A DNA stretch of 64,000 nt, from the NCBI GenBank assembly GCA_027405735.1, contig JAPEHQ010000023.1:744001-808000 (forward strand), written 5' to 3'. This DNA comes from Mucor racemosus. Its lineage: Eukaryota; Mucoromycota; Mucoromycetes; Mucorales; Mucoraceae. The position numbers and the translations under genes were made by a program. Shown piece after piece: positions 51,432 through 63,202 of this stretch; the stretch's first letter is position 1; each line of letters starts with the position of its first letter. The notes below the pieces were generated by a model. The model was given only the letters and a program-made list of their open reading frames with translations. It was not told the DNA's origin and searched no databases.

Positions 51432-54114
51432 GTGATATCTTCATTGACAAAAAATGTTGTCCACACAAATAGTGAAATAGAAGGAAACTCCAATCTCTCT
51501 CATGATAAGGTCCTTGATAATGTCACAGTTTTATATATTTCAGCAGGTAAACAGATGAATTTAATGGCGTCAATGATTATTGATTATTTGCAAACAACAG
51601 ATCCCAATACCGGTGAAGTTATACCAGTTTACATTGGCTTCGACTGCGAATGGAATGTTAATCTGATTAGAACTAAAACAATGGTTCAGAAGGCTTCTTT
51701 AATACAAATTGCGCATTAAGACAATGCTTACTTATTCCATTTGAAGAAAAGAGCTCACTTACCAAGACACCTCAAAACTCTACTTGAATGTGATGATGTC
51801 GTAAAGATTGGACGTTCTGTCAAGCAAGATCTTATGAAGCTGCCTCGAGATTATGCAATTTCTGAAGCCAGCTATGATACATTTGCTTTTATTGAATTGA
51901 GCAGCAAGTATTTGGTGTTAGGCTACGTGGACAAGTTGAAGGGGGTGCTCATTACAAAGTTTCTGCCAAGACGTTTTTGGAAAGTACTTAACCAAGCCAG
52001 TTGGAATAAGATGCGGTGATTGGGAGTCATCCGATCTTACCAAAGAGGAAATGGAATATGCTGCAAATAATGCGTATGTAGCTTTACGTTTGAATGTCGC
52101 TATGGATGCTCTGCCACAACTCAATTGTATTATTAAGAAACCTGTACCTACAAATACGTATGTCAATCTATAAGCTACGTCAAATAATTGTAGAGGTCGC
52201 CAATTAGTCGTTGGAAAGGTTGTTGAAAGAACCTAAGGTTGTAGTAAATGTTTGCCGGTGAAGTTCTTGAATGTCTTCAAGTATAGAGCTTTTGCACCAA
52301 TTTGTAGCCACAACAACAGAAGTTCCCATAGAAACAGAATAACATTTGAGGTTATTAAGGATAATTTGCCGATTATCAACGTCAATATCCGCTGTTTGCG
52401 TACAGCCAGGAGTGATATTGAAGATGAAGCTCCTTTAAAAGTTGATGAGGCCGCCACTATTCCAACTTTGGTGCTTAAAGACGCTTTTCACCTAATGGAC
52501 TTCATCTCGGTTTCGGAGAAGCATGGAATGCACGAGGAGTTTATGGCTCGTTTTTGAGATGCTTTGTTTCTCGTGAATGAAGAAGACAAGAAACGGGTTA
52601 CCAAAGCCTTAAAACACAACCAGATAATCTGGGACCGTATGGTAAAAGCAAGGCCGAGCTGGATTACCAAACGGATTAGACGCACAATTTCTCCTCCAAA
52701 GCAACTTTATCCGGTTGTTGCAGCTCTCTTCAGTCATTTTGGTAATTCATTGGATCTCAAGGCGGGTCTAAAACTGTTCGACAAACAATGCCAATCTCAA
52801 GCTGCCAAGATCCTTGATGCAATCAGTAAAGGCCATATTTCGGATCCTGTTGGTGTACCTTTATATTATACAAGAAGAATTGATGAGCTCGGTCTCCCAG
52901 TCTATCGCTGTGTCAGAGGAACCAATAGTTTGGAGGGTGGTGTTCACACCAACATTATAAGAAAATTCTCGATGTATAACGCTTCCCCTAGATTGACGAA
53001 TTGTCTATTAGCAGATTATAGGCTTCGACATAATACTGATGTAAGTATATTATAAGCTAAAAGAAATAGCTTGTTACTAAATATTTTCTTCAAGGTTGGT
53101 TCTTTGAATCGATACAATATAAAGCATACTAGTAGTTATTACAATCTTTGGCTTACTCATGGCATCAACTATTCAAAAAGCGAACTCGGTCTTACAATAC
53201 AAGGATTTTACCATGATCCTGATGGTAATGCTATCCATTTTGATCCAAAAGGTGAAACTTTTAGTATTTGTCCTATATCAGACGTTGCAAGAGTATATTT
53301 CAACATGTTGCCATTCAACGAATCTGACCCTGCAAAGAACGAAGATGCGCCTTCAAACACGCCTACTGATACCAAAGATGTTTCTGATGATGGCATTCCT
53401 AGTGATGTTGATTCTAATTATTCCTTGGTTACCCAAGTTTTGCAGCTCTCTGCATTACCATTGATTAAAGCCTCTAAATTAAATATATCCCAGTATCAAT
53501 ATCTTGCAATCTGCCAGAATGCGAAGTATGCTATTATACCTGTACATACGGATGAAAAAAAAATACTGTTTTGGAACATATACAATGATCTGAAAACGCA
53601 TGAAAAGACCAATCCAGATTTCATGGAAATGGCTCAGGAATGGTGTAAACGCTGTAATCACACTAATGGAAAACTCAAAAAAAATCAGCAGCCAGTAGTG
53701 TTTTACAAGATACCTGAAATTCTTGAATCTTTTTTCAATAAGTATCGAAGTAATAATACATACAAAGACTGTGCCAAGATCCCTCAAAATGCAGAAATGA
53801 TCAAAAAAGTTAAGAACGCGATTGATTCTTCAAAAAGACTAGCTGCATCTTTTTCTCGTGCCATTCTCCCATCATCTCTTCGAGGTAGTCCCTCATTTGC
53901 TACACTAACTTCAAACAAGAGAAAATCTGATGATCCTGTACAGCCAGATCAATCTCAACCCATTGCGGGTCCCGTACTTTTGACAACTGATTTTAATCCT
54001 GTAAAAAAACCTAGAACAAGAAGGTGTATCAGATGTAAAGAAATTGATCCTGAAAACATGTATAAATGTCCAGAAAAGCAACATATAAAAAACTGCAAGC
54101 ATTACTCGCCTTAG
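51432..54114 (+). pseudogene. Decayed gene: 3'-5' exonuclease domain plus long C-terminal region with zinc-binding end
   Basis: The N-terminal part is a DEDD-type 3'-5' exonuclease: GFDCEW supplies motif I, IGRSVKQDLMKL motif II, and YAANNAYVAL the third motif, where Asn replaces the expected Asp. Damage includes an in-frame TAA after LIQIAH (near 51717), frameshifts around 51950-51990, further breaks near 52165-52250, and an in-frame TGA near 52556. Downstream the frame is open to the end with RCVRGTNSLEGGVH and ASPRLTNCLLADYRLRHN, a segment I associate with multicopy fungal proteins that are probably transposon-linked. A normal intron (53041-53094, GTAAGT...TTACTAA...AAG) is kept. The C-terminus has CIRCKEIDPENMYKCPEK, a possible zinc finger. 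Not functional as it stands; exact family name uncertain. Confidence 0.65.
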
Positions 54115-54713
54115 ATTTATAAATTTTTTATCCAAGTTATTACTCATTATCACCACCAACTCAAGTCATTAAACTGAAATTATTGACTACAATTTCAATA
54201 AAACAATCCAATGTCTCATAAATCTGCTTTTTTTCAGTCTTTAATTTACACAAATTTGATCATAATCTAATACGTATATATATACAATAAATTGGAAATA
54301 TAGTTACATTTAAGCTAGGATTTAATGTTGTGTTTAGTATTTTTTAATCGAAATAACATATTTTCGTTAATTAATGCACGTTTTACCGAATTTTTTCTTT
54401 TTCAGGAAGGCTTCACCCTCCTGGAAAAAAAAACTAGTCGGATCAAACCCCAGTTATGGCTACGGAGCCCCTGCATCGGATATAGAGGATCAATCCAAGA
54501 TGGGTAAATACAACTATATATAGCTTTGTCTCGATGTAAAGTTCTTCACTTCTTCAATAGAGTCTCATATTCAATTATTGATGTCCAATGCTACAATCGT
54601 TTTTGCTTAGGGGCCACAAGTATGAAACATATATAGGGAAACAAACATCAGGTAGCCTGAGGCCCAAAGGGAAAAGGCTAATAGAAAACGCCTATGGCTC
54701 TCGAAAGTCTCAG
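54115..54713. other. Gene-free stretch between pseudogene and family A copy 4
   Basis: No coding region. A GC-richer patch at 54430-54490 and a second at 54650-54705 contain short inverted matches (GCCTGAGG/CCTATGGC type) but no fold I can assign. Confidence 0.35.
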
Positions 54714-56051
54714 CATGTTTAAAGATTTACAGTAATAAGTTTGAATCAAGTGGGTACAGCATCATTAATTCTTGAAAAAGTTCCCAAGTATTATAAAATC
54801 TCTTATTTTTCAGACTTACAAGGCTTATAAACGGAATATTAATTTAGAAAATTATTTTTGTCCAGATCATCAATTTTGACATTTTTTAATTTTTTTTTCT
54901 GATTTTGCAAATCTAGAGTTAATTATACTACCAATTATAAAAACAAAAAATATACACATATACAAAATTTAGCGCTCTATTTGCTCAATAAAAAATAACA
55001 GACATTTTTATTGCAAAATATTACATGAAAATCCTTTAACCAAAAATCCGTTTTTGGGGCAAAAGTACAAAGTTTCATTAATTAATATTTAATATTAAGC
55101 TTTTATAAAATATGTATTAGCTACGGCTACAATTTTCTCTCACAATGTGGTGCATTTAAACGTTGATTTTGGTATCAAAATTTGATTTTTCTATTTTTTG
55201 ATCAAAATCATGAGCGTTGGTAAGGATAAAATGAGTCCCGAAAATGTTCGCTATAAAATCTGAATTTTCAGACCGTATGTGGTTAAATATAAGAAAAGTT
55301 AAAAAAAAAGACGCGTTTTTTTTAAAAACTTAGATATACCATAGTATAAGAGACTTAGCAATTCAATCTTGCTATGCTTAATTACGGCGTCGTTCTACGG
55401 GCTCGCTTTTGTAATTTTTTAATGAATGTATGATATGATAGAGGGGTTTTCTGGTAAAAAAATGTATGTTTCTATAATAACAGATATTGCCTATTTTGTT
55501 TAATTTATGGTTTATACGTTGTGATGCTGATTTTACATTGGCTGAAATGAGCAATTTAACAGGGTTTTAATCGTGCTAAATAATTTAAAGCCTTGAAAAT
55601 CCTTTTCTACCTGTGTTGTTTCTCTCTTTTGTTTTCATATTCCAGTAATATATTCACTATTTAATAAGGCATATCAAACTATCAAGCTGGTATTCTTTTG
55701 TTTTATCTAAATACACATTCTAACAACATAAGAAACTAATGTTTTTAATACAAGTAGCAGTCTATATTAAAGACTGATGTTTTTATTTAGACGCATTTTA
55801 GGATAAAATATCATTATTGGCTACTGTATTGTTGAAAGTATTTCTTGATTACCAGATCAAATCGAAGGCAATAATATGTATATCTAATCAGTGAGAAGCT
55901 AGAACTGGCTACAAACCCATGAAATATTCCAGAAAAGTGATAAAATTTCAAATAATATAGAAGCAAAAAAAAAGAATAATCTAATGTTTTGTCTAATAAC
56001 CATAGTTTTGATCGTAGCTACTGTATATTTGAAAACAAACCTTTTTACAGC
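54714..56051 (+). repeat. Family A copy 4, cut at the left and interrupted by the second hAT
   Basis: Matches 9610-10967 of copy 1 in the same orientation. Its left end is truncated just after the dynein portion. Its right end stops exactly at the hAT terminal repeat at 56052. Copy 1 shows the uninterrupted site near 10960-10970, where TTTACAGC is followed by TGACAATCGC. Confidence 0.7.
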
Positions 56052-59000
56052 TAGTGATCGCAATCGAACAGTGCGAGCATAAGCGAGCGAGCGAGCCCTA
56101 TGCTTGGGCTCGCTTGAATTATAATTTTTTTAGGAAATTACTTGCTTGGGCTCGCTTGATTAACTTTTTTTAAAAAATTTCTGCTTGGTGCTCGGTAAAA
56201 ACATTGGAAGCTCGCTTGCATACCTGCTCGATATGCTCTAATTCAATGGAGGCTCGCTTACCTAAAAACTTGACTCGCTCGCTTGCTTGATTAAAAAGTT
56301 AATTCAAGCATGTTACACAAGTAAATACAGTTTATTCCAGCTATTTATAGTAATATTTATAATTTCAAATTTGTTGACATATTTTATTATGATGTATAGA
56401 TTAAATTTATTGTCATTGAGGAGTGAAACATGATATAACATGTTGGTATTAAAAATAAGAGGAAATTGAGCTATATATAAATTAAAATAAAAAAATAAGA
56501 ATAAATGGTTTCAAACCACCAAAAGTACTAATGATAGCAAAGTAAAAATATTCGAATATGCATTCAATAAAGGTACAAAAAGGTTGAAAGAGTAAAAAAT
56601 ATAAAGTACGAGTGATGCATATTTGTAAAATATTATGCACAAACAAAGAAAAAAGTAAATCGTACATCAAAGTATACGGCGAATTAAGAGGGGGCTTGAG
56701 AAATTTATGGTATTTAATGCAACAAAGAGAACCAACAAATGCAAAAAAAGAAGTAGCTCATGTTAATTAGCCATCACCATGATAGATTACAGCCCAAACG
56801 TTGACGATGAATCACCAAGAAATAGAAATCTGTCAAAAAGACATCTAATGCTCCAAGACTCGCCATTATTAACAACATAAAAGGATACGATATTGAGAAT
56901 ATATCAGCAGCAACAGTAAATGCCATCATGGTTTAGGCCATTCAAATACACCACCAAAATCGTGATATTGAGAATATATCAACAGTAGTGATCGCGTTCA
57001 GCATAGAAAATAAAACAAAGGGACATGAATCCAGAAAAGTACCAAACAAAGAAACAATAAGGCTACATGAATCTAGAAAAGTATCAAACAAAGAAACAAT
57101 AAGGCTACATGAATCTAGAAAAGTGTCTAGCAAAAAAAAACAAGGCGACATGAAACCAGAAAAGCACCAAGCAAAAAAAAAAACAAGGCGGCATGAATCT
57201 AGAAAAGCACCAAGCAAAGAAACAGTAAAATAGCATGAATCCAGAAAAGTACCAAGCAAAGAAATACCAAGATATTTGGGGAAGCAGGATAGAAAGGTAG
57301 AGAAAGATAAAGGGAGAGAGAGAGAGAAAAGACACCAATAGAAGAAACAACCAATATACAAAAGTGAGATTACCAGAGAAAGAAAAATAATACTATGATT
57401 AATAAAGAGAAATATATACACCAAAAAACGACACAACTAAATTGACTCGAGGTTGTCAATCTCATCAACCCAGTATGACAAAAGCATCATGTTTTTTATA
57501 TTTTCACTTGTCAAGCGATTCCTCTCATTGGTTATAAATCTTTTCGATCTGCTGAATACTCTTTCACAACTTGTTGAGGATGCTACTACACTCAAATAAT
57601 CTGATGCCATATTTGCAAGATTGGAAGATCCAGTAACGCTTGCAGTTTTCCAGAACATCAACTCCCTTGAAATTGGATTAAGTCCATGCGACTCTTCCAG
57701 GTCCTTTTCCCACCAAAGGATGTCATCCTCAGAAGCTTGTTCTACTGATTGCAATTGCTGAAATACCTGATGTTGTTGCAGTTGAAGTGGTGCTGCTTTG
57801 ATATACATATCTAGCTGATCCACAAAATTTTCAGTGTAATTCTGAGATTGTTCATGTACTATCGTTCGTCTTACATAGCGCACTTGCTGTTCGTAATCAA
57901 ATTCTTCTTCGCTGTCATCCTGCTCATCAAATTCATCAGGAACTGAAGTATTGTACTGATTAGATGCTTCATTGGTGGCATTTGGATTGTACTTTTTCCA
58001 AGCATTTTTCACTGCTTCTTCCGCCTGTGTTTCGTAAGGTTCACCCCAATTTTCGGACTTCCAATAACTGAACCTGTATGATGGGTCCAGTGCTGTAGCA
58101 ACTGGATAAATGTCACTTGTGCCTGTTTTTGAGTAGTAGCTTGTCAATTTCAAGTACGCAAAAAAGCATCCTTTCACCATGTTGTCATGAATACTTGTGG
58201 TGTTCATTCTTTTGATGGATTCTCCATACATTGATTTGAACTCATCAAAACTGATTTGAATTAAATCTTGAGCACCACTACGAGTACGACCAGAAGCAGA
58301 AGGTACACGACATGGATCGATGCCAGGAGTGGGGTTGAGAGAACAATGTTTAAATGACTTCCTTATCTTGCGCTCTAGCAATGTAAATAGTATGTTATAT
58401 TTAAAAATAACCTCATTGATTGTGGGATATCTAACATAAAAATTGTAAAGTCAATGTCTATTCACTTAACTAATTCAAAATAAAAAAAATAAAACTTACT
58501 TTTGGCCAGACATCCAACGTGATACAATTTCAAATGGTTCTAAAACTTTCACAATTTTCTTCAAGTATGCTACATCTTGATCGTCTAAATAATATTTCCC
58601 AAGTTTTTCAGTGAAGCTACGATGCATACATGTAGCATTAAATGCTTCGACTTGTTGAAGGCCCCTTTTGATCATGTAAAAGCTAGAGTTCCAACGTGTT
58701 TTATTATCGAGTATCATTCGCAACGCAGGGATGTCAACATATTTACATTCTAAAATGTATTGGCGAGTGATTGTTGATGAGGCCCTAAAAGGTTTGTATT
58801 TAGTTTCAATATTTAAAGCACAAAATACATGTAAATATTACCTTATTCTAACAATTCCTGCTCTTAATCTGTTTAATGGATTACTATCTCTAGTTACATG
58901 ACCAATGGCAGATTCAACATCTTCGTTATCTTCATGGTCTTCACGAGCTCTAAGCAAATATACAGACTCTTCATTGGTTGGTGCTTGATTCGTAAAACCG

Positions 59001-59284
59001 GTATTTAACATCGCCGTAACTGCGAGATTTAAGGTGTGTGCAAAGCACCTTATCCAATGTTGATTAGGATCAAAATTTGGTATCAGAAGAGCCAGTTCTT
59101 CTGCCATTGCCTTCATATTTGATGCGGAATCCGAAGTGATTGTGAATAATTTTGATTGTATTTCATAATCAATAAGTAATTTATGCACAACTTCAGCAAT
59201 GTTTTTACCTTTATTGTTAATACGGTAAAGAAAAAAAAATGTATCAGTTAATCACAATCTAGCAAGATTTAAACTGACAATTAA
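56052..59284 (-). mobile_element. Second hAT copy, truncated at its 5' end
   Basis: The 3' terminal repeat TAGTGATCGCAATCG is intact and abuts TTTACAGC (56044-56051), the expected target duplication. No second TTTACAGC next to a TTGCGAACGCTA end exists in the window. Similarity to the full element stops inside transposase intron 2, near 59284, where the sequence passes into a peptidase gene fragment. The copy has a segment of about 340 bp (about 56683-57022) missing from the complete element, with an internal near-duplicate (GATATTGAGAATATATCA twice), and a much shorter CT tract. Confidence 0.88.
57437..59208 (-). pseudogene. hAT transposase, exons 3-5 only
   Basis: Exons 58842-59208, 58500-58784 and 57437-58430 correspond one for one, with identical lengths (367, 285, 994 nt), to the last three exons of the intact transposase at 3675-6690. 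Only scattered residue changes are seen (for example HCSLNPTPG for HCSLHPTPG, and NTGFTN for NAGFTN). The frame is open and the dimerisation motif SSTSCERVFS is kept, but exons 1 and 2 with the BED finger are lost, so it cannot make a full transposase. The near identity indicates recent duplication. Confidence 0.88.
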
Positions 59285-60315
59285 TACTAGCAATTCCCAC
59301 ATGATCTAAAAAAGGAACCAGATCCTAATCGAAGGATTTCAGGATCTTGGTCTTCTACGAGCTTTTGGTCGGATCTCCAGGCCTCAAGTACTGATTTACC
59401 AGTACGAGGATCATGAATATCAGAAACTACGTTGTAAAGAATTTGATTTAAAGAAGGAGATGCTTGAACATCAAAATGAGAACCAGAAACAGCAATATCA
59501 ACGTTGATATAAACGGCAGCCTCCTTATCGAGCCATTCTTTGTTATCTTCGATCCATTCAGTGGAGCCAACAAGACCATATTCTTCGGCATCCCAAGATG
59601 CTAAAACAATGGTACGTCTAGGACGCCAGCCAGTCTTCAAAAGTTCTCCAAATACATGAGCGAGTTCCAAAAGAGAAGCAGATCCAGAAGATGGATCAAC
59701 AGCACCATAAACCCAGGCATCACGATGATTACCTAAAATAATAGCCTTATCAGATTCTTCAGTACCTTCAATACGGGAAATAAATTTCCAAATTGGAGTA
59801 ATCTTATTTTCGATATGGTTAACCAAAATAGCTTCACCTTCAGTAGGACCACTGAAGTAATCAACTTCATCAAGGCCGCCTGCCCAGTTTTTCTTACTAC
59901 GAACATCTAATCCCTGGGTAGCTTTGAGAATAGGTAAAGTATCTTTCCAAGATAAGGGTAATGCAGGAATTTTGGGTACACCGGGGCAATCTTCGTATTT
60001 GATACGAGTAGCATTTTCAGTAGCAGCATAACCAGGAGTTAAAGGATCTCCAGCAATAACTGAAAAGAATTGAACAAATCCTCTTTGAGCAGAGCTCTTG
60101 GATATCCAAGGACCATTAGGATAAGATTCAGCAGGATTTGAAGAAGTATCTTTATTCAAAGGTCCATCATCAATAGGATTAGAGTAGATTAATGCGCCTA
60201 CACAACCAAAACTTTCAGCAGCTCTAACTTTGAGACCACGGAAATTACCACCATAACGCATGAGAGCAATAGTACCGTTTAATTCAACGCCTTGATCTTT
60301 CAATATCATAAGCAA
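59284..60315 (-). pseudogene. Fragment of an M28B glutamate carboxypeptidase-like gene joined to the hAT
   Basis: About 340 residues of the PA plus peptidase domain of the NAALADase/GCPII and transferrin-receptor-like family. RYGGNFRGLKVRAAE is from the PA domain. Zinc and catalytic motifs GNHRDAW, DPSSGSASLLE and SWDAEEYGLVGSTEW are intact. The next expected motif, GSGSDY...FLDHVGI, is broken: GSGS is followed by a frameshift of about 11 missing bases, and HVGIAS can only be read in another frame. The sequence then runs into hAT intron 2. Family members are about 700 aa with an N-terminal membrane anchor; here both the N-terminal 200-300 residues and the C-terminal helical domain are absent, and no ATG opens the frame (it begins at TTG). 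It is non-functional. Confidence 0.82.
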
Positions 60316-60564
60316 GATATATTATAAAACATTCCTTATGTGCCTTCATCGGCTTACATTAAGATCTAGACTTGTTTCTAGATGCATATACTTAATTGAA
60401 TAGCCAATCATGCCTATTTATCATAGTCAATATATAACAAACAGAGAGCAACTGCAACGTATGTGGTTTATTCAAAAGAGGATCATATAACAAACACATA
60501 AAATGAATAACTCAGGTAGTTAGGTTAAAAAAAGGATGACAAGAATGAGATATCCAAAAGCAAT
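60316..60564. other. Short gap between peptidase fragment and resolvase-like gene
   Basis: No coding sequence continues the peptidase upstream. The gap holds only the 3' flank of the next minus-strand gene. Confidence 0.4.
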
Positions 60565-61895
60565 TCATGGTTTTAACGATCTTTTAATGGGAGCCGGGCG
60601 AGAATCAAAATGCTGTAATACTGATATATCTGTAAGAAGCTGCTCTCTGGTGAAAGTGTAACTTTGACTGAGGGCCTCTATGTTGTCAATCAACACCATC
60701 TTTACAATTTCGTGATCCCTACATAGAGCACATTAAGCTCACATAAAGTACATTAAAATATACTTGTACCATATGATTCAACTTACCGAAGCCACTGGAT
60801 TAAGTCATTTGTATTAGTAGTTAGGCCGGCAAAATCAATTGCGACAATCGCAATTGGCTTGCTGGCAGTAGACAAAAGTCGCAACAAGTCTATGTTACAT
60901 GTTAGATTAAGTAAACGCGTTAATTTTTTTTTATTTGTATATAATACCTTGTGTGTTTCCCGAAGTCTTTGGCACATGGATGGGATCGGTTCTGTCACGG
61001 TCTGCAAATGGTTGCTTGGATGCAGAAGAGTACGATGCGAACACCATGTCCACAGAAGAATCTTTGATCAGTCTATCCACCATTGAATCCAAGAGTCGAA
61101 GTCTAGTCTTTGCATTTTCCTTTCCTGGCGATTTGCGTACGTAGCCAATTACTTGATATTCATCCTTTTTTAAGTCTTCAATTCGCATTTTATGTTCTCG
61201 GCCCGCATTCAATACCTTCTTGGCTATCGGTTCTGCATATAGATATATAGATATATAAATATATGAATATATGTTCACGTGCTGCGAGAGTATACTTACC
61301 ACAGTGTTCTTTCTTGAGTACCCAGAGCGAACGACGCCTTATTTTTTGTCCATTCTTTTGATACTTGCGCTGTTGTTCGACACTGACAAAGTTAAGTTTG
61401 GCCATTCCACACCAAGTAGAAAACGATTTCACGGACTTGTCATCAAACAGATCTGTGATGAGGATTATTTCTGAATAAATTTCCTTCATTGACATTAGCT
61501 TGCTCTCGAAAAGTTTTTGATCAGGTGGTGTACTAGATAGATACACTTGATTCATATAATTAACAACTTGGCTGTGGTTTTCTAGTAAAATTATAACATT
61601 AATACATGTTGTGTGTCATGATTTCCCAAAACAATATTCATAATCACTTACTAAGCATTACTTTATCCACAGATATCTCTGGTTTTGGATGGTCATTGTC
61701 GTAACGATGATAATAAGCTGGGTTGCCATTGATCTTCACTTTTGTTTGCAGCATTGGTTTCCTGGGATCTTCGGCGTAGCATATATCCAACTCACAGAGC
61801 GAATTAAGTTTTACTACGAGTCTTTTGGCAGCTTCATCAGTAATTTCTTCGTTGTAAAAGATGCACAGAGCATTGTTTCGGGAGACACTTGTCAT
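60565..61895 (-). CDS. Uncharacterised fungal protein with resolvase-like motif pattern
   Basis: Exons 61652-61895, 61300-61581, 60948-61232, 60787-60889 and 60565-60718 join in one frame to 355 aa ending TGA; every junction is GT...AG. Residues about 1-80 form a module repeated in the divergent gene at 63203 (NNALCIFYNEE, CYAEDPRKPMLQ). Residues about 200-305 hold YVRKSPGKENAKTRLRLL, VDMVFASYSSAS, NTQDLLRLL and IVAIDFAGLTTNTNDLIQWL. YxRKS followed by an I-V-x-x-D...L-x-x-x-T-x-DL pattern resembles the catalytic core of serine recombinases (YxRVS ... DRLxRxxxDL). The two arginines of the DRLxR motif are Gly and Thr here, so activity is doubtful. I recall similar uncharacterised, multicopy proteins from Mucoromycota. 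Function unknown; a mobile-element origin is an inference. The start is the first ATG after the minisatellite. Confidence 0.7.
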
Positions 61896-61911
61896 AGCAG
61901 ATATCGATGAA

Positions 61912-63160
61912 GGTTGGTCCAATAGAGAAAAGGTTGGTCCACGAGAGAAAAGGTTGGTCAACGAGAGAAAAGGTTGGTCCACGAGAGAAAAGGTTGGTCC
62001 ACTAGAGAGAAGGTTGGTCCACTAGAGAGAAGGTTGGTCCACTAGAGAAAAGGTTGGTCCACGAGAGAAAAAGTTGGTCCAATAGAGAAAAAGTTGGTCC
62101 ACGAGAGAAAAGGTTGGTCCACGAGAGAAAAGGTTGGTCCACGAGAGAAAAGGTTGGTCCACTAGAGAAAAGGTTGGTCCACGAGAGAAAAAGTTGGTCC
62201 AATAGAGAAAAAGTTGGTCCACGAGAGAAAAGGTTGGTCCACGAGAGAAAAGGTTGGTCCACAAGAGAAAAAGTTGGTCCACGAGAGAAAAGGTTGGTCC
62301 ACTAGAGAAAAGGTTGGTCCACGAGAGAAAAAGTTGGTCCACTAGAGAAAAGGTTGGTCCACTAGAGAAAAGGTTGGTCCACGAGAGAAAAGGTTGGTCC
62401 ACAAGAGAAAAGGTTGGTCCACGAGAGAAAAGGTTGGTCCACAAGAGAAAAGGTTGGTCCACAAGAGAAAAGGTTGGTCCACGAGAGAAAAGGTTGGTCC
62501 ACTAGAGAAAAGGTTGGTCCACGAGAGAAAAAGTTGGTCCACTAGAGAAAAGGTTGGTCCAATAGAGAAAAGGTTGGTCCACGAGAGAAAAGGTTGGTCC
62601 ACTAGAGAAAAGGTTGGTCCACGGGAGAAAAGGTTGGTCCAATAGAGAGAAGGTTGGTCCACGAGAGAAAAGGTTGGTCCACAAGAGAAAAGGTTGGTCC
62701 ACAAGAGAAAAGGTTGGTCCACGAGAGAAAAGGTTGGTCCACGAGAGAAAAGGTTGGTCCACTAGAGAAAAGGTTGGTCCACGAGAGAAAAAGTTGGTCC
62801 AATAGAGAAAAAGTTGGTCCACGAGAGAAAAGGTTGGTCCACGAGAGAAAAGGTTGGTCCAATAGAGAAAAGGTTGGTCCACGAGAGAAAAAGTTGGTCC
62901 ACAAGAGAAAAGGTTGGTCCACAAGAGAAAAGGTTGGTCCACGAGAGAAAAGGTTGGTCCACTAGAGAAAAAGTTGGTCCACGAGAGAAAAAGTTGGTCC
63001 ACAAGAGAAAAGGTTGGTCCACGAGAGAAAAGGTTGGTCCACTAGAGAAAAGGTTGGTCCACTAGAGAAAAGGTTGGTCCACAAGAGAAAAGGTTGGTCC
63101 ACAAGAGAAAAGGTTGGTCCACGATAAAAAGGTCGGTCCATGATAAAAAGATTGGCCAAT
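61912..63160 (+). repeat. Minisatellite, about 62 units of 20 bp
   Basis: The unit is GGTTGGTCCACGAGAGAAAA. At least 61 units begin GGTTGG or AGTTGG in perfect 20-bp register; the last two (after 63121) are degenerate. Variation is concentrated at the three bases after TCC (ACG, ACT, ACA, AAT) and at one A/G before TTGG. Higher-order copying is visible: an ACG-unit, AAT-unit pair with AGTTGG recurs at 62061, 62181 and 62781. Because 20 is not a multiple of three, all frames on a strand read the same 20-residue cycle, so long open frames there are expected artefacts. It lies exactly between the two head-to-head paralogues. Confidence 0.95.
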
Positions 63161-63202
63161 GAACCAAAAAACCTTTCTTCAAACAAACCTCAAAGTGTGT
63201 TA

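Noticed and set aside
62002..63065. Many repeat-encoded open frames on both strands across the array
   Set aside because: A 20-bp period with few stop codons gives the same 20-residue cycle in every frame of a strand; no start context, no unique domain.
61912..63160. CRISPR-like array
   Set aside because: Units are contiguous 20-bp copies with no unique spacers, in a eukaryotic intron-containing context; it is a minisatellite.
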